Shown here: in pieces, positions 1 to 5,113 of the stretch
How the letters are laid out: each line of letters starts with the position of its first letter
Position numbering within the stretch: position 1 is the stretch's first letter
Assembly: GCA_030146605.1 (NCBI GenBank)
Contig: JASLBO010000180.1
Span: 1 to 7,443, forward strand
Reading direction: 5' to 3'
Source: Sphingomonas sp.
GTDB taxonomy: Bacteria > Pseudomonadota > Alphaproteobacteria > Sphingomonadales > Sphingomonadaceae
DNA length: 7,443 nt
Translations under genes and position numbers: made by a program
The notes under the pieces: generated by a model
What the model was told of the DNA's origin: nothing
The model's database searches: none
What the model saw: the letters and a program-made list of their open reading frames with translations, nothing else

Positions 1-1008
1 GTCGGGCTGTCGCGGCAATCGGCCTATGCGCTGCGCAATTCGCCGCGCGGGCAGAGCTTCGCGCTCGGCTGGGAGGGGGCGGTGCTGGTGGCGCGTAGCG
101 CGCTCACCGATACGATGATGGAGCGCGCCTTCAACGGCGTCCGCGACACGCGGACCGGCGACGACGGCAGCATCATCACGCGCCACCGCTACGACAACGG
201 CCTCGGCATGGCGATGCTCGCCCGGCTCGATCGCATGGCCGATGCCGCCAAGGGGCCGGGCGTCGCCGCCGCCGCGCGGCTGGTGGCGAGCGACTTCGCC
301 CAATATCTCGATCTGGTCGGCCGCGATTCCGGGCCGGCGCGCGCAGGCATGTTCCTCGGCGCGCGGATCGAGCCCGCGGGCGAGGACGCGCTCGCCCCGA
401 TCCGCGCGCTCGCCCGCGCCGATCGCTGGCTGCGCACGCATACCGACCTTGCCGAGCCGCTCGCCACCGCCGACCTCGACCCCGCCGCGCGCGCGCGCTG
501 GACCGCCGAACAATGGCTCCGCGCCGAGGCGATCGGGCTGGTCGCGCTGGCGCCCGAGCCGGGTGACAAGCGCGCGCCTGACAACCCGAAAGCGTGTCAA
601 CCGTGTCAACCGGAACGGTTCGCCGACCGGTTCGACCGGAACCTGTTCCCGGTCTGGTGGGACGAGCTGGCCGGGGCGTGGCGCACCCGCTTCCCCCCGC
701 CCGACGATTTCGACGGCGAGGAATATGGCGACTTTGGACGACGACTATATGCGCGAGCTGAGCACGGACGAGCAGGCCTTGTGCGATGCCGAGGAGGCCG
801 CCCAGATCGAGGAACGCCGGCGCGTCGAAGCGGCCGAGCGCGACCTTTATTTCAGCACCGCCAACCCCGTCTCCGACGAGGCGCAGCCCGCCGATGCGGC
901 GCCGCCCGCCGACGAAACCCCGCCGCCCGACGAACCGGTAGCTGCGTCCGCCGAGGCCCCGCCTCGCGGGTCGCGCGCCGCGGGGCCGGATCCGGTCTCG
1001 TGCGTTGA
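1..1008 (+). CDS. Partial helix-turn-helix hypothetical protein, frameshifted near its C-terminus
   Basis: The 5' end lies outside the window; frame 1 is open from the first base. The visible N-terminus (VGLSRQSAYALR) reads like the recognition part of a helix-turn-helix, followed by an alpha-helical, Ala/Arg-rich region with several Trp residues. I recall related sphingomonad proteins of unknown function with this layout, but cannot name a family. Frame 1 looks coding to about base 735 (245 visible residues, ending FDGEEYGD). After that frame 1 fills with rare codons (gga, cga, cta) and becomes Arg/Gly-rich, while frame 2 takes over with an acidic, natural-looking sequence (LDDDYMRELSTDEQAL). 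Removing one T from the run at 733-735 would join the two as EEYGDLDDDYMREL. The frame-1 stop at 1006-1008 is therefore probably not the native end. DNA binding is inferred from the HTH-like segment only. Confidence 0.6.
   Translation, partial: VGLSRQSAYALRNSPRGQSFALGWEGAVLVARSALTDTMMERAFNGVRDTRTGDDGSIITRHRYDNGLGMAMLARLDRMADAAKGPGVAAAARLVASDFAQYLDLVGRDSGPARAGMFLGARIEPAGEDALAPIRALARADRWLRTHTDLAEPLATADLDPAARARWTAEQWLRAEAIGLVALAPEPGDKRAPDNPKACQPCQPERFADRFDRNLFPVWWDELAGAWRTRFPPPDDFDGEEYGDFGRRLYARAEHGRAGLVRCRGGRPDRGTPARRSGRARPLFQHRQPRLRRGAARRCGAARRRNPAARRTGSCVRRGPASRVARRGAGSGLVR
593..610 (+). repeat. Tandem 9-bp repeat CGTGTCAAC x2 inside the HTH gene
   Basis: CGTGTCAAC occurs twice back to back. 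The unit is nine bases long, so the repeat keeps frame and encodes the CQP-CQP stretch. Degenerate TGACAA words sit just upstream (564-569 and 579-584). The same motif appears in the opposite orientation downstream of the histidine kinase at 6888-6905. Confidence 0.75.
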
Positions 1009-1051
1009 GCCCCCGACCCGCGCGTCCCGCGCCCGTACAGGAGCACCCCCG
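734..1051 (+). pseudogene. Frame-2 continuation of the frameshifted HTH gene
   Basis: Frame 2 carries the coding signal here: G/C-ending codons and a charged helical stretch (ELSTDEQALCDAEEAAQIEERRRVEAAERDLYF), followed by a Pro/Ala/Asp/Glu-rich tail. An ATG at 725-727 could in principle start a separate gene, but the nearest GAGGA (718-722) is only 2 bases from it, too close to act as a normal Shine-Dalgarno. A one-base indel in the upstream gene explains the region better. There is no frame-2 stop before the DUF3597 start at 1052, so the frame runs on to 1462 as an apparent fusion. Codon quality falls after about 1000, which suggests that the native C-terminus was lost or shifted again. Confidence 0.5.
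1039..1043 (+). promoter_or_regulatory. Ribosome binding site that sets the TTG start of DUF3597
   Basis: AGGAG lies 8 bases before TTG 1052. It is the best Shine-Dalgarno sequence in the first 1.4 kb. It supports an internal TTG start even though the frame is open upstream. Confidence 0.75.
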
Positions 1052-1462
1052 TTGAGCATTTTCGGCAGCATCAAGACCGCCATCTTCGGCCACCCCAGGG
1101 CGAAGGCCGCCCCTGCCGCGCCCGCGCCCGCCCAGGCGTCCGCCACCCCGGCGGCAGCGCAGGCACAGCAGCCCGCCGCGCCGGCCGCCGCCCCCGCCGG
1201 CCCGGTCGACGTCGAGAACGTGCTGATGGTGTTCGAGACCGAGCGCGGCAGCGCCGACCTCAACTGGCGCAGCTCGATCGTCGATCTGATGAAGCTGGTC
1301 GGGCTCGATTCGAGCCTCGACAACCGCAAGGCGCTCGCCACCGAGCTCGGTTATGACGGCGCGAAGGACGGCTCGGCCGAAATGAACCTCTGGCTCCACA
1401 AGGCGGTGATGCGCGAGCTCGAGAAGAGCGGCGGCACCGTCCCCGCCAGCCTCAAGGACTGA
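1052..1462 (+). CDS. DUF3597 domain-containing protein
   Basis: The 136-aa product matches the DUF3597 layout as I know it: an N-terminal MSIFGSIKTAIFGHP motif, a low-complexity Ala/Pro/Gln linker (about residues 18-50), and a conserved C-terminal domain with VDVENVL (52-58), LNWRSSIVDLMKLVGLDSSL (70-89), RKALATELGY (92-101), MNLWLHKAVM (111-120) and the ending VPASLKD. The molecular function of the family is not known. There is no signal peptide or membrane segment, so it is probably cytoplasmic. The TTG start is chosen because AGGAG precedes it by 8 bases and because the MSIFGS-type N-terminus is the family's usual beginning. The same frame is open back to about 725, which I attribute to the frameshift in the upstream gene rather than to a true fusion. 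Confidence 0.88.
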   Translation: MSIFGSIKTAIFGHPRAKAAPAAPAPAQASATPAAAQAQQPAAPAAAPAGPVDVENVLMVFETERGSADLNWRSSIVDLMKLVGLDSSLDNRKALATELGYDGAKDGSAEMNLWLHKAVMRELEKSGGTVPASLKD

Positions 1463-1483
1463 GGCGCGCTTTACCCGACCCAG

Positions 1484-1653
1484 GAAGAAGAAAGGGGTTC
1501 GCGCAGAGGCGCGGAGGCGCGGAGGGATCCGCCGCCGCGGAGCGGCAGATAGTCGGCCATGCCGATTTCCTGCCGCTGACACGGCGCGCCTGGCCGTCCG
1601 CGAAGGACGTCTTCTCTGCGCCTCCGCGCCTCTGCGCGAACCTCTTCTTCTGC
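1484..1653. repeat. Long inverted-repeat element (REP/MITE-like)
   Basis: The two ends are perfect 24-base inverted copies: 1497-1520 and 1618-1641, each built from CGCAGAGGCG/CGCGGAGGCG-type words. Outside them the purine-rich GAAGAAG (from 1484) faces the pyrimidine-rich CTTCTTC (to 1651), extending the symmetry. Between the arms is a nested hairpin: AGCGGCAG (1541-1548) pairs with CTGCCGCT (1570-1577), with an inner TCGGC/GCCGA stem (1553-1557, 1561-1565) and a CAT loop. A further small hairpin is CGTCC/GGACG (1595-1599, 1605-1609). It encodes no transposase. I recall similar 'CGCAGAGGCGC' repeats scattered in alphaproteobacterial intergenic DNA, but could not check copy number. It may also end transcription after DUF3597. 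Confidence 0.75.
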
Positions 1654-1670
1654 TAAAATCACCCCCCAGC

Positions 1671-1699
1671 TTGTGAAACCCCGCTTACCCGCCTACATT
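1671..1699 (+). promoter_or_regulatory. Candidate sigma-70-type promoter (TTGTGA-17-TACATT)
   Basis: TTGTGA (1671-1676) and TACATT (1694-1699) are exactly 17 bases apart, each matching 4 of 6 consensus positions. The predicted start, about 7 bases after the -10 box, is near 1706, the first base of the three-way-junction structure. Confidence 0.4.
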
Positions 1700-1705
1700 A
1701 GCAAC

Positions 1706-1765
1706 AAGGCGCCCGCCGCGATGCGGCTGTTCCGTGATGGAACCCCGGCGCCTTTCGTCCTTTTT
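1706..1765 (+). ncRNA. Candidate three-way-junction RNA with a T-rich tail (small RNA or attenuator)
   Basis: AAGGCGCC (1706-1713) pairs with GGCGCCTT (1747-1754) to form a closing stem of 8 bp. Inside it are two perfect hairpins: CCGC-GAT-GCGG (1716-1726) and GTTCC-GTGAT-GGAAC (1729-1743). The three stems are joined by linkers of only two to three bases (CG, CT, CCC). A pyrimidine-rich tract with TTTTT at 1761-1765 follows, as at an intrinsic terminator or attenuator. The 5' base of the structure coincides with the start predicted for the promoter at 1671-1699. I match it to no known riboswitch or ribozyme class. It could be a free small RNA or a 5' leader element for the 50-aa gene about 100 bases downstream. 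Confidence 0.4.
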
Positions 1766-1783
1766 CGCAAGCAAGGGATGCAC

Positions 1784-1829
1784 GAGGCCTCGGTCTCGCC
1801 TCCCGTCCATGCGGCCGGCATTCGCCGGC
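1784..1829 (+). other. Leader hairpins before the 50-aa gene
   Basis: GAGGC (1784-1788) can pair with GCCTC (1798-1802), and GCCGGC (1814-1819) pairs with GCCGGC (1824-1829) across an ATTC loop. The second hairpin ends 34 bases before the ATG and leaves the AGGAA Shine-Dalgarno free. Its role is unknown. Confidence 0.35.
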
Positions 1830-1863
1830 AAAGGGGCGTCTCGAACACCCAACAGGAACCAGA

Positions 1864-2016
1864 ATGAACTTCTTTTCGAATATCCAGGATACCCAGATCA
1901 CCCGCGGCACGCGCAATGCGTTCGACGCGTTCGTCCCCGTTCACCGCCGCCTCTTCCCGATCGAGCCGTGCCCGCGCGAAGTCGCCCGCGCCGCCGTTCG
2001 CGAAGTGCTCGGCTGA
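1864..2016 (+). CDS. Small hypothetical protein, 50 aa
   Basis: The ATG is preceded by AGGAA (1854-1858) with 5 bases of spacing, and the frame closes at TGA 2014-2016. The peptide begins MNFFSNIQDTQITRGTRNAF and ends REVARAAVREVLG; it is soluble and moderately charged, with one Cys (residue 36) and no membrane segment. Codons end mostly in G/C, as in neighbouring genes. The first half (DTQITRGTRNAFDAF) has natural composition, which with the clean ribosome binding site makes a real gene likely. I do not recognise a family or function. The structured leader upstream suggests that its expression may be controlled after transcription starts. Confidence 0.65.
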   Translation: MNFFSNIQDTQITRGTRNAFDAFVPVHRRLFPIEPCPREVARAAVREVLG

Positions 2017-2075
2017 GCGTGCGAGGGCGCGGCTCTGGCCGTGCCCTCTCCCGGCGCGCCGCGCATCGCCGCGCG

Positions 2076-2139
2076 CTTGCAATGTAGGATTTGCTCTGCT
2101 TCCCTCGGGGCCCGGCCCGCTACGGCCGCGCTCTTTGAC
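2076..2139 (-). repeat. Dispersed intergenic repeat, copy 1 (inverted relative to copy 2)
   Basis: CTTGCAATGTAGGATTT (2076-2092) is the exact reverse complement of 7172-7188. Similarity goes further: on the minus strand this copy reads GTCAAA..., then GAG-GG-AAGCAGA-GC-, then the 17-mer, against GTCAAA..., GAG-CC-AAGCAGA-CG- and the 17-mer in copy 2. The copies are 64 and 63 bases long from GTCAAA to CAAG. The GC-rich middle differs. Confidence 0.65.
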
Positions 2140-2161
2140 CCGGCTGCATATCCCCGCCCCA

Positions 2162-2186
2162 GTTCGCGCAAGATAGGGTCGCGAAC
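2162..2186. other. Palindrome GTTCGCG-N11-CGCGAAC
   Basis: GTTCGCG (2162-2168) and CGCGAAC (2180-2186) are perfect inverted arms around an 11-base spacer, followed by AT-rich CAATTTAATT (2189-2198). This could be a regulator-binding site or an imperfect terminator for the 50-aa gene. The sequence alone does not decide. Confidence 0.35.
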
Positions 2187-2263
2187 ACGCAATTTAATTC
2201 CGCATTCGCCGTGCAAACCGTGAAGTTCGGCCGGCGAAATCCAACAATCCCGCCGCCAGTCGA

Positions 2264-2293
2264 TTCGGCAAATCCGCGGCTCCATGCTATAGC
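2264..2293 (+). promoter_or_regulatory. Candidate promoter with extended -10 (TGC-TATAGC) for the 55-aa gene
   Basis: TATAGC (2288-2293) is preceded by TGC, an extended -10 arrangement. A weak -35, TTCGGC (2264-2269), lies 18 bases upstream. The predicted start near 2300 falls at the foot of the first leader stem. Confidence 0.4.
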
Positions 2294-2297
2294 CCGA

Positions 2298-2378
2298 CTC
2301 ACCCCCGGCAGGCTGTTTGCATGCGCGCCGGTGGCTGAGAGACCAAGTGCTCCCGCTTACCGTTGTCAGGAGCTTGCC
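2298..2378 (+). promoter_or_regulatory. Structured leader able to sequester the Shine-Dalgarno of the 55-aa gene
   Basis: Stem 1: CCGGC (2305-2309) pairs with GCCGG (2327-2331), extended after a mismatch by CC/GG (2302-2303 with 2333-2334) and by CTC/GAG (2298-2300 with 2337-2339). Stem 2: GCTCC (2349-2353) pairs with GGAGC (2369-2373), which covers the AGGAG Shine-Dalgarno (2368-2372). Opening stem 2 would be needed for translation. The GGCTGAGAGACC word (2333-2344) recalls part of a TPP riboswitch, but the other conserved TPP parts are absent. I recall similar leaders before related small sphingomonad genes; this was not checked. Confidence 0.4.
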
Positions 2379-2546
2379 ATGGACCTCGATTATCTGAGCC
2401 GCCGTCACGCCGACGAAGTCGCCCGCGCCGCCGCCGCCGATTGCGCGCCTGCCCGGATCGCGCACCAGAAGATGGCGCGCACTTATGCCAGCCGCATCGC
2501 CGCCAAGCGTGCCGATCCGCCCGAGCAGACGCCCGGCCCGCGCTGA
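2379..2546 (+). CDS. Small conserved-looking hypothetical protein, 55 aa
   Basis: The ATG follows AGGAG (2368-2372) by 6 bases. The peptide begins MDLDYLSRRHADEVARAAAADC and continues with ARIAHQKMARTYASRIAAKR (residues 25-44), then a short Pro-rich tail. I associate this pattern, an MDLDYL start plus an A-x-x-AH-x-x-(L/M)A-x-x-Y-A-x-x-I helix, with a family of short uncharacterised proteins found repeatedly in sphingomonads. No function is known to me. It has no signal peptide or membrane segment and one Cys (22). The leader can mask its ribosome binding site, so control of translation is plausible. It is separated by about 140 bases from the TonB receptor gene and need not share its transcript. 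Confidence 0.75.
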   Translation: MDLDYLSRRHADEVARAAAADCAPARIAHQKMARTYASRIAAKRADPPEQTPGPR

Positions 2547-2603
2547 CCGCGCGCCCTTCCGCAAAGGCCCGTACGCGCCTGCGGGCCCGCGCCGCGCCAG
2601 ACT

Positions 2604-2673
2604 GTTGCTCGATGGGTGCTTGACCCCCGCCCCGCCCGGCACGACAAGACCGTTGCGCCGGGGGGCAGCAACG
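2604..2673 (+). promoter_or_regulatory. Mutually exclusive stems upstream of the receptor gene
   Basis: AGCAAC (2667-2672) can pair with GTTGCT (2604-2609), or GCAACG (2668-2673) with the nearer CGTTGC (2651-2656); the two pairings exclude each other. They lie just before the start region of the TonB-dependent receptor. Alternative stems are typical of switching leaders, but such short GC-rich pairings also arise by chance. I see no B12 box or other known riboswitch core. Confidence 0.15.
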
Positions 2674-2687
2674 AGCGAGTGCCGGAC

Positions 2688-4562
2688 TTGATACAAAGCC
2701 GATGGTGGGCGCCTCTTTTGTGCTTCGCCGCCCTCCCCGCCGCCGCCGCGGAGGAGGAGCCCCAGAACCTCTCCACGCTGTCGATCGAGGAGCTGGCGCA
2801 GCTGCCGGTCCGCTCGGCCTCGAAGCGCGAGGAGCCGTGGAGCGGTGTCCCCGCCGCCGCCTGGGTGATCACCAGTGACGACATAGCGCGCTCCCCCGCC
2901 ACCTCGCTTCCCGAATTGCTCCGCGAGGCGCCCGGCGTCCAGGTCCAGCGGCTCAACGCCACCCAATATGCGGTGAGCGCGCGCGGCTTCGGCGGCTATG
3001 AGCCGTCCAACAAATTGCTCCTGCTGATCGACGGGCGCAGCGGCTATTCGACGCTGCACTCGGGCGTGTTCTGGGACCTGCACTCGCCATTGCTCGAGGA
3101 CATTGCCCAGATCGAAGTGATCAACGGCCCCGGCGGCACGCTGTATGGCCCCAATGCGGTCAACGGCGTGATCAACCTGATGTCGAAGGATGCCTTCGCC
3201 GCGCAGGGCGGGCTGGTCCGCGGCACCGCCGGCGCCCGCGAGCGGACGATCGGCGCGCGCTACGGCTTCGCGCTGGGCGAGAATGCCGCGGTGCGCGCCT
3301 ACGGCAACTGGTACGATCGCGAGGGCATGCCCGACACCGCCGCCGCCGCCGCGATCACCGACGACGCCATCCGTGGGTGGCAGGCGGGCTTCCGCGCCGA
3401 CGCCCGTGGCGAGGCGAACAGCTTCACCCTGCAGGGCGACGTGTTCGAAAGCGACCGCTTCTTCGCCCCGGACGACGGCAATCGCGGCCACAATCTCCTC
3501 GGCCGCTGGACCCGCGAGCTCACCGGCAGTTCGTCGCTTCGCTTCCAGGCCTATTACGACTATTTCGAGCGCCGCGAGCTGCTGACCGTCAACAGCCTCG
3601 AGACCGTCGACGCCGAGCTGCAGTACAATCTGACCAGCGGCGCGCACGATCTCGTCGCCGGAGCCGGCGGGCGGACGACGCACGATTTGTTCGTCAACCG
3701 GTTCAACGCCTTCCGTCTCGATCCCGAACGTGCCCGGCTATGGATCGGCAATGCCTTTGTGCAGGATCGCATCGCTCTGTCGCGGACCTTGTCGCTGACC
3801 GCCGGCGCCAAGCTCGAAAGCTCCTCCTTCACCGGCGTCCAGTTGCTCCCCAATCTGCGGCTCGCCTGGCAGGCAAGCGAGCACGCGATGCTGTGGGCGG
3901 CGGTCTCCCGTGCGGTCCGTACCCCGTCGCGCATCGACCGCGACCTCACCGAGCCGACCCTCGTCGCCAAGGCCAGCCGCTTCGCGTCGGAAAAGCTCAC
4001 CGCGTTCGAGATCGGCTATCGCGGCCGGCCCACCGCATCGACTTCGCTGTCGGTCTCGCTGTTCTACAATCGCTACGACGACCTGCGCAGCGTCACCTTC
4101 ATCGGCAATCCGTTCCCGCTCCAGCTCAGCAACGACCTGCGCGGAACCACTTATGGGGTGGAAGGGGCGGTGACGCAGCAGCTCACGCCCTGGTGGCGGG
4201 TGACCGGCAGCGCCGCCTGGCTGCACAAGGATTTCGAGGTGCGGCCGGGTGCGATCGATCTCACCGCCGGTGCCTCGCTGGGGCAGGATCCCGATTACCA
4301 GTTCGCGCTCCGCTCGCGCATGACGCTGCCGCAGGGCGTGCTGTTCGACCTCGGACTGCGCGCAGTGGGCGGTCTCGATAGCCCGCGGATCAACGGCTAT
4401 GTCGAAGCCGACGCGCGGCTCGGGGTCAAGCTGACCGACACGGTCGAGCTCTATGTCGCCGGCGAAAACCTGCTCCACGCCAAACATCTCGAAAGCAACG
4501 ATGTCCAGCGCGCGCAGTGGATCGCGCGCAGCGTCTATGCCGGAACCCGGCTGCGCTTCTGA
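2688..4562 (+). CDS. TonB-dependent outer-membrane receptor
   Basis: From TTG 2688 the product is 624 aa, within the usual size range for the family. A signal peptide is evident (IQSRWWAPLLCFAALPAAAA, cleavage after about residue 21). Next comes LSIEELAQLPVRSASKR (31-47), typical of a subgroup of iron-complex-type receptors, then the plug domain (about 47-165) with WVITSDDIARS, LPELLREAPGVQVQR, SARGFGG, LLLLIDGRS and IEVINGPGGTLYGPNAVNGVINL. The rest is a beta-barrel ending in Arg-Leu-Arg-Phe, the C-terminal aromatic expected for BAM-assisted insertion. The start is uncertain: GTG 2616, GTG 2679 and TTG 2688 are all in frame and none has a strong Shine-Dalgarno; 2688 or 2679 gives the cleanest signal peptide. 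The substrate cannot be told. The stop overlaps the next start (TGATG), so it is translationally coupled to a YfiR-family gene, suggesting a role in signalling as well as uptake. Confidence 0.92.
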   Translation: MIQSRWWAPLLCFAALPAAAAEEEPQNLSTLSIEELAQLPVRSASKREEPWSGVPAAAWVITSDDIARSPATSLPELLREAPGVQVQRLNATQYAVSARGFGGYEPSNKLLLLIDGRSGYSTLHSGVFWDLHSPLLEDIAQIEVINGPGGTLYGPNAVNGVINLMSKDAFAAQGGLVRGTAGARERTIGARYGFALGENAAVRAYGNWYDREGMPDTAAAAAITDDAIRGWQAGFRADARGEANSFTLQGDVFESDRFFAPDDGNRGHNLLGRWTRELTGSSSLRFQAYYDYFERRELLTVNSLETVDAELQYNLTSGAHDLVAGAGGRTTHDLFVNRFNAFRLDPERARLWIGNAFVQDRIALSRTLSLTAGAKLESSSFTGVQLLPNLRLAWQASEHAMLWAAVSRAVRTPSRIDRDLTEPTLVAKASRFASEKLTAFEIGYRGRPTASTSLSVSLFYNRYDDLRSVTFIGNPFPLQLSNDLRGTTYGVEGAVTQQLTPWWRVTGSAAWLHKDFEVRPGAIDLTAGASLGQDPDYQFALRSRMTLPQGVLFDLGLRAVGGLDSPRINGYVEADARLGVKLTDTVELYVAGENLLHAKHLESNDVQRAQWIARSVYAGTRLRF

Positions 4563-5113
4563 TGCGCGCCGTCCGGCTCCTGCTGGCGCTGTGCGCAGTC
4601 GCGGCGCTGCCGTCCGCCCGGGTGCGGGCGGGGCCGCAGGCGAGCGAGGATGCGGTCAAGGCGGCGTTCCTTCCAAAGTTCATGCGCTACATCACCGTCC
4701 CCGCCGGCGTTCAGCCGGAGGTGGGGCAGCCCTTTTATCTCTGCGTGATCGGCCGCGACCCCTTTGGCGAGGGGCTGGATCGTGCCGCGGCGAGCGAGAT
4801 CGTCGATGGCCGGCCGATCGCCGTCCGTCGGTTCGCCAATGCAGAGGTGCCGGCGGTGGCGGGCTGTCACGCCGCCTATGTCGCCGGCGCGAGCGAGCAG
4901 CGGACGGCCCAGATCCTCGCGGCGCTCGCCCGTCAGCCGACGCTGACGATCACCGACAGCCGCTGGGGCAAGCCGCGCGGCATGATCCACTTCGTCGTGG
5001 AGGGCGCCCGCGTCCGCTTCCACATCGACGACGGCGCCGCAGCCGCACGCGGAATCGGCATCAGCTCCCGATTGCTTGCATTGGCGGTCGAAGTGAAGCA
5101 GCGCGGCCAGTAA
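4562..5113 (+). CDS. YfiR family periplasmic protein (DUF4154)
   Basis: This 183-aa protein has a signal peptide (MRAVRLLLALCAVAALPSARVRA, about 23 residues). The mature part has the YfiR pattern: AVKAAFLPKFMRYITVP (31-47), FYLCVIGRDPFGEGLD (58-73), GRPIAVRRF (83-91), CHAAYV (102-107), LTITDS (128-133), GMIHFV..GARVRFHI (140-155) and GIGISSRLLALA (164-175). In Pseudomonas aeruginosa, YfiR is a periplasmic inhibitor of the CHASE8-containing diguanylate cyclase YfiN. Here the next gene encodes a CHASE8-like histidine kinase, so YfiR probably acts on that sensor domain. Cys61 and Cys102 are placed so that a disulfide is possible. The ATG shares one base with the receptor's stop (TGATG) and the stop shares one base with the kinase start (TAATG); no separate strong ribosome binding site is needed. 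An in-frame ATG at 4517 would lie inside the receptor gene and lose the signal peptide. Confidence 0.9.
   Translation: MRAVRLLLALCAVAALPSARVRAGPQASEDAVKAAFLPKFMRYITVPAGVQPEVGQPFYLCVIGRDPFGEGLDRAAASEIVDGRPIAVRRFANAEVPAVAGCHAAYVAGASEQRTAQILAALARQPTLTITDSRWGKPRGMIHFVVEGARVRFHIDDGAAAARGIGISSRLLALAVEVKQRGQ

Larger units (their letters stand above)
1463..1863. other. 401-bp gene-free stretch with an inverted-repeat element and a structured leader
   Basis: I see no credible gene here. The left half is the inverted-repeat element (about 1484-1653). The right half carries a candidate promoter, a three-way-junction RNA and two further hairpins leading to the small ORF at 1864. Open frames crossing it lack ribosome binding sites and natural composition. 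Confidence 0.7.
2017..2378. other. 362-bp gene-free stretch between two small genes
   Basis: No credible gene is present. It holds a copy of a dispersed repeat (2076-2139), a 7-bp-arm palindrome (2162-2186) in an A/T-richer patch, a candidate promoter (2264-2293) and the structured leader of the 55-aa gene. Confidence 0.65.

Noticed and set aside
176..1582. Minus-strand open frame of 468 codons
   Set aside because: It is antisense to the HTH and DUF3597 genes, is Arg/Gly-rich, and runs into the inverted-repeat element.
1706..1754. Hammerhead ribozyme, because of the three-way junction
   Set aside because: The conserved CUGANGA and GAAA core linkers are absent; the linkers are CG, CT and CCC.
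2331..2378. TPP riboswitch, suggested by GGCTGAGAGACC
   Set aside because: The ACCTGAT and GCGNAGGGA portions of the conserved THI element are missing, and the downstream gene is not thiamine-related.
2547..2687. Cobalamin riboswitch before the TonB receptor
   Set aside because: No B12 box or other conserved cobalamin core is readable. Only short alternative stems are present.
1941..3683. Long minus-strand open frame of 580 codons
   Set aside because: It is antisense to the strongly supported TonB receptor and crosses the 55-aa gene and intergenic repeats. Its low-complexity Gly/Ala/Arg composition is typical of shadow frames in GC-rich DNA.
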